Source: Propionibacteriaceae bacterium (lineage in GTDB: Bacteria; Actinomycetota; Actinomycetes; Propionibacteriales; Propionibacteriaceae). From it: DNA of 43,841 nt. The position numbers and the translations under genes were made by a program. Location: the NCBI GenBank assembly GCA_905372155.1, contig CAJPNZ010000015.1:1-43841 (forward strand). The letters run 5' to 3'. The first letter of the stretch is position 1. The number at the start of each line of letters is the position of its first letter. Of the stretch, positions 8,764-17,495 are shown one piece after another. Under the pieces are notes generated by a model. It did not search any database. It was not told where the DNA came from and was given only the letters and a program-made list of their open reading frames with translations.

Positions 8764-9477
8764 TCAGCGGGAAACGAACGTCCCGATGGGTTCGCCCTGC
8801 ACGACGCGGCCGATGTTGCCCCGTTCGGACAGGTTGAAGAAGATGATGTTGAGGGCGTTGTCGCGGGCCAGCGCGATGGCGGTGGCGTCGGCGACCTTGA
8901 GATCCCGGGACAGGAACTCGTCGTGGGTCAGACGCTCGTAGCGCCTTGCCTCCGGGTTGGTGCGTGGATCCGAGTCGTAGACCCCGTCCACTCCCTGTTT
9001 GCCCATGAGCAGCACCTCGGCGCCGATCTCGAGGGCGCGCTGGGCGGCTACGGTGTCGGTGGAGAAGTAGGGCATTCCCGACCCGGCCCCGAAGATGACC
9101 AGGCGCCCCTTCTCGAGGTGACGTTCCGCGCGACGTGGAATGTAAGGTTCGGCCACCTGGGCCATGTTGATTGCCGACTGGACGCGGGTGTGGATTCCCT
9201 CCTTCTCCAAGAAGTCCTGAAGTGCGATGGCGTTCATGACGGTCCCGAGCATGCCCATGTAGTCGGCCCGGTCCCGCGCCATGCCGTTGTTGCTCAGCTC
9301 GGCTCCGCGGAAGTAGTTGCCACCACCCACCACCACGGCCACCTGTGTTCCGCCGGAGACCACCGCGGCTATCTCCTTGGCGATGCTCGATATGACGACA
9401 GGATCGACCCCCAGTTTCCCTCCGCCGAAAACCTCTCCCGAGAGTTTCAGCAGCACGCGCTGATGCGGCTTGTTCAT
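8764..9477 (-). CDS. pyrH: UMP kinase
   Basis: Phosphorylates UMP to UDP in pyrimidine nucleotide synthesis; the hexameric bacterial amino-acid-kinase type. 237 residues from the chosen start. Seen: LLKLSGEVFGG near the N-terminus, VVVGGGNYFRG, MARDRADYMGMLGTVMNA, and FGAGSGMPYFSTDT. The frame stays open 13 codons further upstream, but the ATG at 9477 is preceded by AGGAAGG and gives the standard N-terminus, so it is preferred. It is followed by frr, as in most actinobacteria. Confidence 0.97.
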   Translation of the reverse strand: MNKPHQRVLLKLSGEVFGGGKLGVDPVVISSIAKEIAAVVSGGTQVAVVVGGGNYFRGAELSNNGMARDRADYMGMLGTVMNAIALQDFLEKEGIHTRVQSAINMAQVAEPYIPRRAERHLEKGRLVIFGAGSGMPYFSTDTVAAQRALEIGAEVLLMGKQGVDGVYDSDPRTNPEARRYERLTHDEFLSRDLKVADATAIALARDNALNIIFFNLSERGNIGRVVQGEPIGTFVSR

Positions 9478-9530
9478 GGGACCTACCTTCCTGGTGGGTG
9501 ACGCGTCACGGCACACAATATCGTCCCAAG

Positions 9531-9570
9531 CGAAACAAGCGCGCCCCCGTCAGGGGACACGCTCGTTTCG
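9531..9570 (-). terminator. Hairpin terminator downstream of tsf
   Basis: Arms CGAAACGAGCG and CGCTTGTTTCG (minus-strand reading) pair over 11 positions with a single G-U wobble, and a CCCC/GGGG stem extends the structure inside. It starts 12 nt after the tsf stop. The wobble pairs only in minus-strand RNA (the plus strand would have an A-C mismatch), which fits a terminator for rpsB-tsf. No long U-tract follows. Confidence 0.55.
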
Positions 9571-9581
9571 GTTGATCCGGT

Positions 9582-10391
9582 TCAGGCACCCACGGCCAGG
9601 CGCGCGAAACGTTTGATCTCGACCCCGGCGGCCTTCAGGACGTCGCCGACGGTCTTCTTGTCCTCCCAAACCGCAGGCTGATCCAGCAGCACGACGTCCT
9701 TGTAGAACCCACCAAGGCGCCCTTCGATGATGCGCGGGATCGCACCCTCGGGTTTGCCCTCCTCGCGGGCAGTGGCCTCGGCGATGCGGCGTTCATTCTC
9801 GACCACCTCGGCGGGAACCTCGTCGCGGGAGACGTAGACCGGGCTCATGGCGGCGATGTGCATCGCGACCTGGTGGACGAGGGCCTCGTCACCACCGGTG
9901 TACTCGACCAGAACGCCGACCTGGGGCGGCAGATCGGAGGCGCGGCGGTGCAGGTACAGGTGGGTGTCGCCGTCGTAGTTGGCCACGTTGACCAGCGACA
10001 GGTTCTCGCCGATCGTGGCGGCCAGCGACTGCACGGCCTCCTGGACGGTCGCAGAACCCAGCGGTGCAGCCTTGGTGGTCTCGAGGTCCTTGGCACCGGA
10101 AGATGCGACGGCCTCGACGATCTGGTCGGCCAGTCCGACGAACTCGGCGTTCTTGGCCACGAAATCGGTCTCGGCGGCGAACTGGATGAGGATCCCGTCC
10201 CTGCCCACGACGATGCCGTTGGTTGCTTCGCGGTCTGTGCGCTTGGCGGCTTTCGCGAGTCCGGAGATGCGGAGCAGCTCGATGGCCTTCTCGTGATCTC
10301 CCTCGGCCTCGGTGAGGGCCTTCTTGGCGTCCATCATGCCTGCGCCGGTGGCGTCGCGCAGCTTCTTGACGTCAGCAGCAGTGATTGCCAT
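9582..10391 (-). CDS. tsf: Elongation factor Ts
   Basis: Guanine-nucleotide exchange factor for EF-Tu. 269 residues. The N-terminal domain MAITAADVKKLRDATGAGMMDAKKAL is diagnostic, followed by the TDFVAKN motif region (AAETDFVAKNAEF) and the core subdomains through VQVGVLVEYTGG-like sequence. The open frame extends 37 codons upstream, but that extension is Arg/Pro-rich and lacks family similarity, so the ATG at 10391 is used. It lies 28 bp behind rpsB, in the universal rpsB-tsf pairing. Confidence 0.98.
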   Translation of the reverse strand: MAITAADVKKLRDATGAGMMDAKKALTEAEGDHEKAIELLRISGLAKAAKRTDREATNGIVVGRDGILIQFAAETDFVAKNAEFVGLADQIVEAVASSGAKDLETTKAAPLGSATVQEAVQSLAATIGENLSLVNVANYDGDTHLYLHRRASDLPPQVGVLVEYTGGDEALVHQVAMHIAAMSPVYVSRDEVPAEVVENERRIAEATAREEGKPEGAIPRIIEGRLGGFYKDVVLLDQPAVWEDKKTVGDVLKAAGVEIKRFARLAVGA

Positions 10392-10419
10392 GTCAGTTTC
10401 CCGTCTTGTCTTGTGGAAA

Positions 10420-11244
10420 TTACTCGGACTCGGTCTTGGCAGGGGCCTCGGCGGTTTCCGGCGCCTCCGCGGCGGCGTTCTCGCCCTGGGCCAGGAGCTC
10501 ACGCTCCCAGTCGGGCATGGGCTCTGCTTCGGCCTCCTCGCCGCTGCGGCCGGAGGAACGCTGGATCAGACCCTCGGCGACGGCATCGGCGATGACCCGG
10601 GTCAGCAGGGCGACCGATCGGATGGCGTCGTCGTTGCCGGGAACCGCGTAGTCGACCTCGTCGGGATCGCAGTTGGTGTCGAGGATCCCGACGATGGGAA
10701 TACGCAGCTTGCGGGCCTCGTCCACGGCGAGGTGTTCCTTCTTGGTGTCGACCACCCAGACGGCCTGCGGGGTGCGGACCATGTCGCGGATGCCACCGAG
10801 GGTCTTGCTCAGCTTGTTCTTCTCGCGCTCGAGGTGCAGCAGCTCCTTCTTGGTCAGACCGCTGTTGGCGGAGTCCGTCAGATCCATGCCCTCGAGTTCC
10901 TTGAGGCGCTGGATCCGCTTGGTGACGGTGTGGAAGTTGGTGAGCATGCCACCCAGCCAGCGCTGGTTGACGTACGGCATGCCGACCCGGGTGGCCTGCT
11001 CGGCGATGGCCTCCTGGGCCTGTTTCTTGGTACCGACGAAGAGCACCTGCCCGCCGCGGGCGACGGTGGACTTGACGAACGAGAAGGCGCTGTCGATGTA
11101 GCTGAGCGACAGCTGGAGGTCGATGATGTAGATACCGTTGCGCTCGGCGAAGATGAACCGCTTCATCTTCGGGTTCCAGCGGCGGGTCTGGTGCCCGAAG
11201 TGGACTCCGGACTCGAGAAGCTGACGGGCGGTCACGACGGCCAT
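10420..11244 (-). CDS. rpsB: 30S ribosomal protein S2
   Basis: Structural protein of the small ribosomal subunit. 274 residues. The N-terminus MAVVTARQLLESGVHFGHQT, the segment RWNPKMKRFIF, and VDTKKEHLAVDEARKLRIPIVGILDTNCDP are hallmarks. The C-terminal tail after about residue 235 is Ala/Glu-rich (EEAEAEPMPDWERELL then AETAEAPAKTESE), a low-complexity extension common in actinobacterial S2. The start at 11244 has a GAAAGGAAC ribosome-binding sequence; 15 upstream in-frame codons are not similar to S2. Transcription probably begins about 200 nt upstream at the promoter listed below. Confidence 0.98.
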   Translation of the reverse strand: MAVVTARQLLESGVHFGHQTRRWNPKMKRFIFAERNGIYIIDLQLSLSYIDSAFSFVKSTVARGGQVLFVGTKKQAQEAIAEQATRVGMPYVNQRWLGGMLTNFHTVTKRIQRLKELEGMDLTDSANSGLTKKELLHLEREKNKLSKTLGGIRDMVRTPQAVWVVDTKKEHLAVDEARKLRIPIVGILDTNCDPDEVDYAVPGNDDAIRSVALLTRVIADAVAEGLIQRSSGRSGEEAEAEPMPDWERELLAQGENAAAEAPETAEAPAKTESE

Positions 11245-11324
11245 GGCCGTTCCTTTCACGATGGGCGCGGCCACACCCATCCTTGTCAATGGCGAGTGGG
11301 GCTCGCGCGGGTGGTTGTTCTACG

Positions 11325-11339
11325 GACCCCGCTGGGGTC
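11325..11339 (-). promoter_or_regulatory. Hairpin in the rpsB leader
   Basis: A perfect GACCCC/GGGGTC stem with a 3-nt loop within the untranslated leader of rpsB, about 80 nt before the start codon. S2 is known to autoregulate rpsB-tsf through leader RNA in E. coli; whether this hairpin belongs to such a structure here is inference. Confidence 0.3.
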
Positions 11340-11454
11340 TTCCTGATGCGCCCGGCGGCAGCACCCACGACGCGAAATCCCGGGACCACACCACCGCCGA
11401 CGGTTCCCGTTGCGGCGCATGCGATGTCAATCGGGCCAGCCGATTGCGCGGCCA

Positions 11455-11484
11455 ATCTTATGCCCGGCTGAGCAAGGTTTTCAA
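11455..11484 (-). promoter_or_regulatory. Promoter of rpsB-tsf
   Basis: On the minus strand TTGAAA (11479-11484) and TAAGAT (11455-11460) are separated by 18 bp, a good match to the housekeeping sigma factor consensus. Transcription would start near 11447, giving a leader of about 200 nt before rpsB. Confidence 0.55.
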
Positions 11485-11537
11485 CACAGGACACGACCTT
11501 CCCCGATCCAGGAGACCGTCCCGTTTCGCCTCCCACA

Positions 11538-12458
11538 GTGAAGAACATGAGGAAGGCATTGCTCCCATTGGCCCTTCTGGCTTTGACCCTGTTCCCCGCA
11601 GCGGCGCACGCGGATGCGGGGTTGGTTCTCTCGGCTCCCGTTCCGGGCGCGCTGCTGCGTCCCTTCGACGGCGGAACCTCTCCCTATTCCGCGGGGCATC
11701 GCGGTGTGGACCTGGCCGCAGACCAAGGGGAGGAGGTGCGTTCCGCGGCGGTCGGGAAGATCTATTTCACCGGGGAGGTCGCAGGTCGCCCCTCGGTCTC
11801 CGTCGATCACGGCAACGGATTGCGCACCACCTACACCCCCGTCGCCGGGTCGCTGCCCGAAGGGACCCAGGTCAGGGCGGGTGAGGTGATCGGACATCTG
11901 GCGGGGCCACCACACTGCGACCCCCGGTACTGCCTGCACTGGGGCCTGACCGACGGCACCATCTACCACGACCCGATGCTCTACCTGAAGTCCCCGCCCA
12001 TCCGGTTGCTGCCGCACGGCACGACCCCGCCGCCCGTCACCTGGCTTCCGCCCGCCCAGGCCCCGGGTCCGGTACCCGAACCCGGTTCCCTGCCGGTGGC
12101 CGGCCCCATCACCAGTCCCTTCGGGATGCGGGTGCATCCGGTCACCGGAATCCTGAAGCTCCACGACGGAGCGGACATCGGGGCGGCCTGCGGCACCGCG
12201 ATCCACCTGCCCTGGGCCGGGACGGTGATCTCCGCCGGCTACGACGGCGGCTACGGCTACCGGGTGGTTGTGGAACACTCCGGGATCCGCACCGGATACG
12301 CCCACATGCCGGGAATCGAGGTTGCGGCGGGTCAGGCCCTGGAGGCCGGGGCCGTGGTGGGTCACGTCGGCAGCACGGGCTACTCCACGGGCTGTCACCT
12401 GCACTGGATGGCCTGGCGGAACGGCCAGGTCATCGACCCCCTCACCCTGGTTCGCTGA
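11538..12458 (+). CDS. Secreted protein with two M23 (LytM-type) peptidase domains, the first degenerate
   Basis: A signal peptide (KALLPLALLALTLFPAAAHA, residues 6-25) predicts export. Two LytM/M23 domains follow. The first (about 35-150) keeps His54 and Asp58 (HRGVD) but has CLHW (Cys132, His134) where active enzymes have HxH, so the catalytic His is Cys. The second (about 185-303) is intact: His209, Asp213 (HDGAD) and HLHW with His287 and His289. A Pro-rich linker (160-185) joins them. M23 enzymes cut peptidoglycan cross-bridges, so a cell-wall role is likely. The gene beside rpsB in mycobacteria is also M23-like. The start could be GTG 11538 or the in-frame ATG 11547; neither has a clear ribosome-binding site. 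Convergent with xerC, 5 bp apart. Confidence 0.85.
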   Translation: MKNMRKALLPLALLALTLFPAAAHADAGLVLSAPVPGALLRPFDGGTSPYSAGHRGVDLAADQGEEVRSAAVGKIYFTGEVAGRPSVSVDHGNGLRTTYTPVAGSLPEGTQVRAGEVIGHLAGPPHCDPRYCLHWGLTDGTIYHDPMLYLKSPPIRLLPHGTTPPPVTWLPPAQAPGPVPEPGSLPVAGPITSPFGMRVHPVTGILKLHDGADIGAACGTAIHLPWAGTVISAGYDGGYGYRVVVEHSGIRTGYAHMPGIEVAAGQALEAGAVVGHVGSTGYSTGCHLHWMAWRNGQVIDPLTLVR

Positions 12459-12463
12459 TCCCC

Positions 12464-13354
12464 TCAGGCCCGGGGATGGGCCTGCTGGAAGACCGCCCGG
12501 AGCCGTTCGTTCGTGACATGGGTGTAACGCTGGGTGGTTGCCACGGAGGCGTGTCCCAGCAGTTCCTGGACGCTGCGCAGGTCCGCTCCCCCGGCCAGCA
12601 GATGGGTGGCCATGGCATGCCGCAACGCGTGCGGACCGACGGATGCGCCACCCGCCGCCGTGGCGGCGTGGACCACGCGACGGGCGACCCGGGGGTCGAG
12701 GCCACCGCCCCGGGCACCGAGGAACAGCCGGGGCGGACTGCCCGGCACCGCCACACGGTCCCGGACCGCCAACCACGCGTCGAGGGCACGCCGGGCCGGG
12801 GCTCCCATGGGAACTGTGCGTTCCTTGTCGCCCTTGCCCAACACCCGCACCGTCGAGTTCTCGAAATCAACGTCGCGCAACCCCAGCCCACACGCCTCAG
12901 AGATGCGCAGCCCGCTGGCGTAGAGCAGCTCGACCAGGGCCACGTCGCGCAGCGCTATCGGGTCACCCTCGGCGACGGCCGAGGCCAGGGACGCGATGGC
13001 GTCACTCACCTGGGTTTCGGTGGGCACCTCGGGCAGGGTGCGTGGCCGCCGGGGGGCGCGCAGCCGGGTCGCCGGATCCGATGCGATGAATCCCTCCCTG
13101 TGTGCCCAGGCGAAGAAACCCCGGGCACAGGAGACACGGCGCTGCAGGGTCGCCGGTTCGGCGCCGGAGTCGACCTGATCGGCCAGCCAGGAACGCAGGT
13201 GCGCGAGGGTGACCCGAGCCGGCGGAACCGGAACTGATGAAGCCATGCCCGCCAGGTCCGCCTGGTAGGCGCGGACGGTGTTCTGGGCCAGGCCGCGTTC
13301 GGTCTCCAGATGGTGCCGGTACTCGGCGGTCAACGTGCCCCAGGGCCCTTCCAT
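12464..13354 (-). CDS. xerC: Tyrosine recombinase XerC
   Basis: Site-specific recombinase that, with XerD, resolves chromosome dimers at dif. 296 residues from the ATG at 13354. The N-terminal SAM-like domain covers residues 8-95 (HLETERGLAQNTVRAYQADL). All catalytic residues are present: Arg150 (SGLRISEA), Lys174 (GKGDKER), His242 and Arg245 (HALRH), His268 (LGHAS) and Tyr277 (TQRYTHV). An 89-codon upstream extension of the frame overlaps def on the other strand and is discarded. A CACACT hexamer 7 nt before the ATG may be a weak leaderless -10. A similar xerC position downstream of rpsB-tsf occurs in mycobacteria, supporting a housekeeping role. Confidence 0.94.
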   Translation of the reverse strand: MEGPWGTLTAEYRHHLETERGLAQNTVRAYQADLAGMASSVPVPPARVTLAHLRSWLADQVDSGAEPATLQRRVSCARGFFAWAHREGFIASDPATRLRAPRRPRTLPEVPTETQVSDAIASLASAVAEGDPIALRDVALVELLYASGLRISEACGLGLRDVDFENSTVRVLGKGDKERTVPMGAPARRALDAWLAVRDRVAVPGSPPRLFLGARGGGLDPRVARRVVHAATAAGGASVGPHALRHAMATHLLAGGADLRSVQELLGHASVATTQRYTHVTNERLRAVFQQAHPRA

Positions 13355-13418
13355 GGCGTCAAGTGTGGCAGCGGGCATACTGTTGCTCTGCACGACGAAC
13401 CGGAGAACAGGAAGATCG

Positions 13419-14018
13419 ATGTCCGAGGACCTCACCACCGGCGGCCGCATCCGTCCCATCACCCGCTGGGGCACCCCTGTGATGCACGCAACCACCAAAC
13501 CCGTCACCGAGTTCGGCAATGAGCTGCACGAGCTCGTTCGCGACATGTTCGCAACGATGCGAGCGGCCGAGGGGGTCGGTCTGGCTGCCACCCAGGTGGG
13601 GGTTGGGATTTCCGTTTTCATCTACGAGTGCCCGGACGCCGACGACCACGTCCAGCGCGGGGTGGTCTGCAATCCGGTGGTGGAGCTTCCCACGGGCAAG
13701 GACCGCAACCTCGACGTCACCGAGGAGGGCTGCCTGTCGTGGCCCGGCGGCTACTCCGGGGTTCCCCGCCCCGACAAGGCCATCTGCCGGGGCCAGGATG
13801 CCTACGGCGAAGAGATCGAGCTGAACGGCACGGGGCTGCTGGCCCGTTGTTTCCAGCACGAGACCGACCACCTGAACGGAACCGTGTTCGGGGATCGCAT
13901 CTCGCACCGCTCCCGAAGGAAACTCGATGATCAGGTGGCCGATCTGGCGTGGCGTTATCCCGAGGACTGGCCGGTCTCCCCGAAACGGGATTCCGCCCCA
14001 CGCCCCGGGGAGGGGTGA
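13419..14018 (+). CDS. def: Peptide deformylase
   Basis: Removes the formyl group from nascent polypeptides at the ribosome exit. 199 residues. The three metal-site motifs are complete: EGVGLAATQVG (51-61), EEGCLS with Cys105, and QHETDHLNG with His147, Glu148 and His151. The start ATG at 13419 has AGGAAG upstream; the open frame continues 47 codons further but only into sequence shared with the divergent xerC promoter. The C-terminus extends past the catalytic helix with a basic tail, as in other actinobacterial deformylases. Divergent from xerC with 64 bp between starts. Confidence 0.95.
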   Translation: MSEDLTTGGRIRPITRWGTPVMHATTKPVTEFGNELHELVRDMFATMRAAEGVGLAATQVGVGISVFIYECPDADDHVQRGVVCNPVVELPTGKDRNLDVTEEGCLSWPGGYSGVPRPDKAICRGQDAYGEEIELNGTGLLARCFQHETDHLNGTVFGDRISHRSRRKLDDQVADLAWRYPEDWPVSPKRDSAPRPGEG

Positions 14019-14133
14019 GTCGGACCGCCGGCACCCACGATCCGGGATGCGATGTACGTTTCACCACGGCCAGCTGAGAGAATCATCACTGATGGTGAGC
14101 CACGGTGGTATCGCCCAACATCGAAAGCGAAAC

Positions 14134-15975
14134 ATGAGCATCCGAATCCGTCTGCTGGCCCTGGCCTCGGCCCTTCTTCCCGCGTTCCTCGGAACCTTCG
14201 CCCAGCCCTCCTGGGCGATTCCCACTCTCACCGACGCCCGCCCGATACCGATCGGTGCGGTGCAGGGCACCGGCACAGCCAGCCCCTACGCGGGACGCAC
14301 CGTGGTCGTCGAGGGCGTGGTGACCGGCGATTTCCAGGGCGAGAATCAACTGGGAGGCGTCTTCATCCAGGACGCGGGCGACGGGGATGAGGCCACCAGC
14401 GACGGAATCTTCGTCCACGACAAGGGCGCGAACGAACTGGGCGTCGGGGACCGGGTGCAGGTCAAAGGGAAGGTGAGCGAGTACAAGGACCAGACCCAGA
14501 TCACCCCCACCGCTGTGGAGAAACTGGACGGCGGAGATCCGGTGGCTCCGCTCGAGCTGAGCCTTCCGATCACCGACTGGGAACGCCACGAGGGCATGCT
14601 TCTCAGGTTCCCGCAGTCCCTGACCATCCTCGACTCCCACAACTTCGATCGCTACGGGGAAATCACCTACGGCACGGATCGGCAGTGGACCCCGACCGGC
14701 GTCGTCGACCCGGGGCAGCCCGCCATCGACCTGCTGGCCAGCAACAACGCGAACCGCCTGACGGTCGATGACGGACGCACCTCTCAGAACCCCACCCCCG
14801 CCATCCACCCGAACGGGAAACCGATGGCCAGGGACAACTACTTCCGCAGCGGCGATCAGGTTGCGAACTTGACCGGCGTGCTGGGCTACAGTTTCGGTTC
14901 CTACCGGTTGCAGCCGACCACAGGTGCCGACCACACGGCCGGCAATCCCCGTCCCCCCGCCCCGGAGAAGCAGGGAAACCTGCGGGTCGCCTCGTTCAAC
15001 GTGCTGAACTACTTCACCACCCTCACCTCCGACGACTCCCGGGCCCGCGGCGCCGACACCCCAGAGGAGTTCCAGCGGCAGCAAGCGAAGATCGTCGCGG
15101 CCATGACCGCCCTTGACGCCGACGTCTTCGGGTTGATGGAGATCGAGAACAACGGAACCGCCGTCGACGATCTGGTGGCGGCCCTCAACGCCAAGGCCGG
15201 GGAGGGCACCTACGCCGCGGTGAAAACGGGAAAGGTCGGCAGCGACGCCATCTTCCAGGCCTTCGTCTACAAACCGGCCACGGTGGAACCGGCCGGTTCC
15301 TTCGAGACCCTGAGCTTCGGCAACACCGGGAACCGGCCCTCGCTGCTCCAGACCTTCCGCCACAAGGACTCCGGCGAGCTGCTCAACGTGTCGGTCAACC
15401 ATCTCAAGTCGAAGGGTTCGGCCTGCAAGGGCGACCCCGACACGGGCGATGGCCAGGGAAACTGCAACCAGACCCGCACCAAGGCCGCGGAGGACCTCGC
15501 ATCCTGGCTCCGGGGCGACCCAACCGGCCAGGGCGCCGCCCGCACCCTGATCATCGGCGATCTCAACTCCTACGACCACGAGGACCCGGTGAAAACCCTC
15601 GTCGAGGGGGGTTACGCCGACATGGAGAAGAAGTTCACCGGAGAGCAGGCCTATTCCTACGTCTTCGACGGCATGTCCGGTTACCTGGATCACGCACTCG
15701 CGAACCAGGCCGCGGAAACCAGCATCGTCGACGCCCGGGCCTGGCACATCAACGCGGACGAGGCGGACATTTTCGACTACGACATGACCTACAAGAAAGC
15801 GGCGGAGCAGGAACTCTACAGCCCCGACCCGTATCGCTCCTCCGACCACGACCCGGTGGTGGTGAGCCTCCGGCTCGGGACCCCCGAAACCCCGGCGCCC
15901 TCATCGCCGGCCCCCGCCGAGCCCACACCGTCGAGAACCGTCCTGCGCCCCGGCCTGCCGAAAACCAGTAGTTGA
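14134..15975 (+). CDS. Secreted endonuclease/exonuclease/phosphatase-family protein (ExeM/NucH-like)
   Basis: Probable extracellular nuclease. 613 residues. Residues 1-28 are a signal peptide (LLALASALLPAFLGTFAQPSWA). An OB-like/lamin-tail-type region follows (about 35-260, including TVVVEGVVTGDFQG and DRVQVKGKVSEY). The EEP catalytic domain spans about 280-590: SFNVLN (287-292), MEIEN (Glu336/Glu338), NHLKSKG, GDLN (475-478) and SDHDP (570-574). The C-terminus is Pro/Ser-rich and ends in LPKTSS, like the start of a sortase sorting signal, but no hydrophobic segment or basic tail follows. The ATG at 14134 has a weak GAAAGCGA upstream; an in-frame ATG at 14092 is the alternative. The substrate could also be phosphate esters in extracellular DNA or nucleotides. 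Confidence 0.85.
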   Translation: MSIRIRLLALASALLPAFLGTFAQPSWAIPTLTDARPIPIGAVQGTGTASPYAGRTVVVEGVVTGDFQGENQLGGVFIQDAGDGDEATSDGIFVHDKGANELGVGDRVQVKGKVSEYKDQTQITPTAVEKLDGGDPVAPLELSLPITDWERHEGMLLRFPQSLTILDSHNFDRYGEITYGTDRQWTPTGVVDPGQPAIDLLASNNANRLTVDDGRTSQNPTPAIHPNGKPMARDNYFRSGDQVANLTGVLGYSFGSYRLQPTTGADHTAGNPRPPAPEKQGNLRVASFNVLNYFTTLTSDDSRARGADTPEEFQRQQAKIVAAMTALDADVFGLMEIENNGTAVDDLVAALNAKAGEGTYAAVKTGKVGSDAIFQAFVYKPATVEPAGSFETLSFGNTGNRPSLLQTFRHKDSGELLNVSVNHLKSKGSACKGDPDTGDGQGNCNQTRTKAAEDLASWLRGDPTGQGAARTLIIGDLNSYDHEDPVKTLVEGGYADMEKKFTGEQAYSYVFDGMSGYLDHALANQAAETSIVDARAWHINADEADIFDYDMTYKKAAEQELYSPDPYRSSDHDPVVVSLRLGTPETPAPSSPAPAEPTPSRTVLRPGLPKTSS

Positions 15976-16767
15976 TCACAGCCGCAGCCAGTGGGCGAAA
16001 ATGGCTGCGGCGGTGGCGACGTTCAGCGAATCAACCCCAGCCGCCATCTCGATTCCGAGGCGGACATCCGAGGCGTCCAGCCAGTCGGCGCTGAGCCCGT
16101 GGCCCTCGGACCCGAGCAGCAGGGCCAGCTTCTCCGGGGCCCGGTAACCGGTCAGTGGCGTGGCCCCCGGCGAGAGGGTGGTGGCGGCCAGTTCGAACCC
16201 GGCGGCCCGGAACCTGGCCAGGTCCGTGACGGAATCGGTCATGCGCCGCCACCCGACCTGGAAGCAGGTTCCCATGGAGGCCTTGACGGCCCGCCGGTAG
16301 AGGGGATCCGCCCCACCCGGGGAGATCACCACGGCATCCCATCCGAGGGCGGCGGCGACGCGGATGATGGATCCGACGTTCGCGTGGTCGACGAGGTCCT
16401 CGCACACCAGGACGCGACGGGCACCGAGGATGAGCTCCCACGGCGTCTCGTCGGGCCGTTCGAAGCTCGCGAGGGCCCCGCGGTGCACGTGGAAGCCGCT
16501 CACCCGTTCGATCAGCCGGTCGTCCGCCACCAGGCACGGAACGTCGGGCCGGGCCGCGAGCACGTCCCCCAGCCCGGGCAGCCATTTCGCCGCCAACAGG
16601 AAGGATCTGGGACGGCACCCGGCTTCGGCGGCCCGCCGGATGATTTTGTCGCCCTCCGCGATGAAGATTCCCCGCTCCCCCTCCAGGCTGCGTCGAAGCT
16701 GCGAATCCCGCAACGAGACGTAGTCACCCATCCGGGGGTCGTCGGGGTCGGTGACGTCGAGGCGCAT
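15976..16767 (-). CDS. SPOUT-superfamily RNA 2'-O-methyltransferase (TrmH/SpoU type)
   Basis: Predicted SAM-dependent ribose methyltransferase acting on rRNA or tRNA; the exact target cannot be read from sequence. 263 residues. Residues 1-95 resemble a substrate-binding N-terminal domain (GIFIAEGDKIIRRA). The SPOUT knot domain shows its three motifs: HANVGSIIRVAAALG, LLLGSEGHGLS and DSLNVATAAAIFAHW. The ATG at 16767 lies 7 nt after TACTCT, the pattern of a leaderless transcript; an upstream in-frame extension has no family similarity. Its stop codon abuts that of the nuclease gene on the opposite strand with no gap. Confidence 0.88.
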   Translation of the reverse strand: MRLDVTDPDDPRMGDYVSLRDSQLRRSLEGERGIFIAEGDKIIRRAAEAGCRPRSFLLAAKWLPGLGDVLAARPDVPCLVADDRLIERVSGFHVHRGALASFERPDETPWELILGARRVLVCEDLVDHANVGSIIRVAAALGWDAVVISPGGADPLYRRAVKASMGTCFQVGWRRMTDSVTDLARFRAAGFELAATTLSPGATPLTGYRAPEKLALLLGSEGHGLSADWLDASDVRLGIEMAAGVDSLNVATAAAIFAHWLRL

Positions 16768-16774
16768 GCGCGCA

Positions 16775-16780
16775 AGAGTA
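16775..16780 (-). promoter_or_regulatory. Leaderless-type -10 (TACTCT) for the SPOUT methyltransferase
   Basis: TACTCT ends 7 nt before the ATG at 16767, and there is no Shine-Dalgarno sequence between them. No clear -35. Confidence 0.45.
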
Positions 16781-17495
16781 GCGGAAAATTCATTGAACGG
16801 GATCGAATTCCAAGATGAAAAGCTGACGCCGCGGCTCGGCATTGGGCGATGGATGATTATCCGCTCATACCAGATCACGAGAGTTGTTCACAGGTCGCGT
16901 ATCAGCGAACGAAAAATCTATTCGGAGCATGTTGCAAATGACCTCTGACAGGACTTGTCGTGTGCGGAGTTTTGCGCTGCCTCCGGGAAATCGACCCGCC
17001 AACCCTGTCGAGCCGGTTGCACCGGCCTCCTCGTTTCTCACCTTCTTCCTGAGAGTTTACCGGCCTTGCAGTCACATGCCAGCGATGCAAACACGATCCA
17101 ACGACAACACGACACGCGTTCCCGTCACGCAGACCGGCAGGAAGCGGTAAGGTCAGCAAACCACCGGGGCGGCGTGCCAACTCAGTCAATGCCCCGCGAA
17201 CAAGCCTCGCTGGTTGATTCCGAGCACCCTCCAGGACGATTCTCCACAAAACGCTTGTTTTGCGAACGAAACCCGGCATCTCGCAACCACCCCTGCGTGT
17301 TCATATTTTGATCTGCTGAATTTCAGCGCCATCCGGCCCCAGAACCCGTCGGTTCCCCACGGGGTTCTGTAGACCCACATCCAGCAGAGCGATATTCGAA
17401 TCCGGTTGGCAAAAATTTAGACTCGACGTTCCCGAATTCTACCCGGAGAAGGAACTTACCGACAAGCGGATTTCGCTCTCCGTCCCGGTCACCAC

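Noticed and set aside
13355..13418. CACACT before xerC as a firm promoter
   Set aside because: The first base departs from TANNNT; kept only as a possibility within the gene entry.
17390..17410. T-loop-like TTCGAATCC suggesting a tRNA
   Set aside because: The neighbouring bases do not form a T-stem on either strand and no acceptor or anticodon arms fit.
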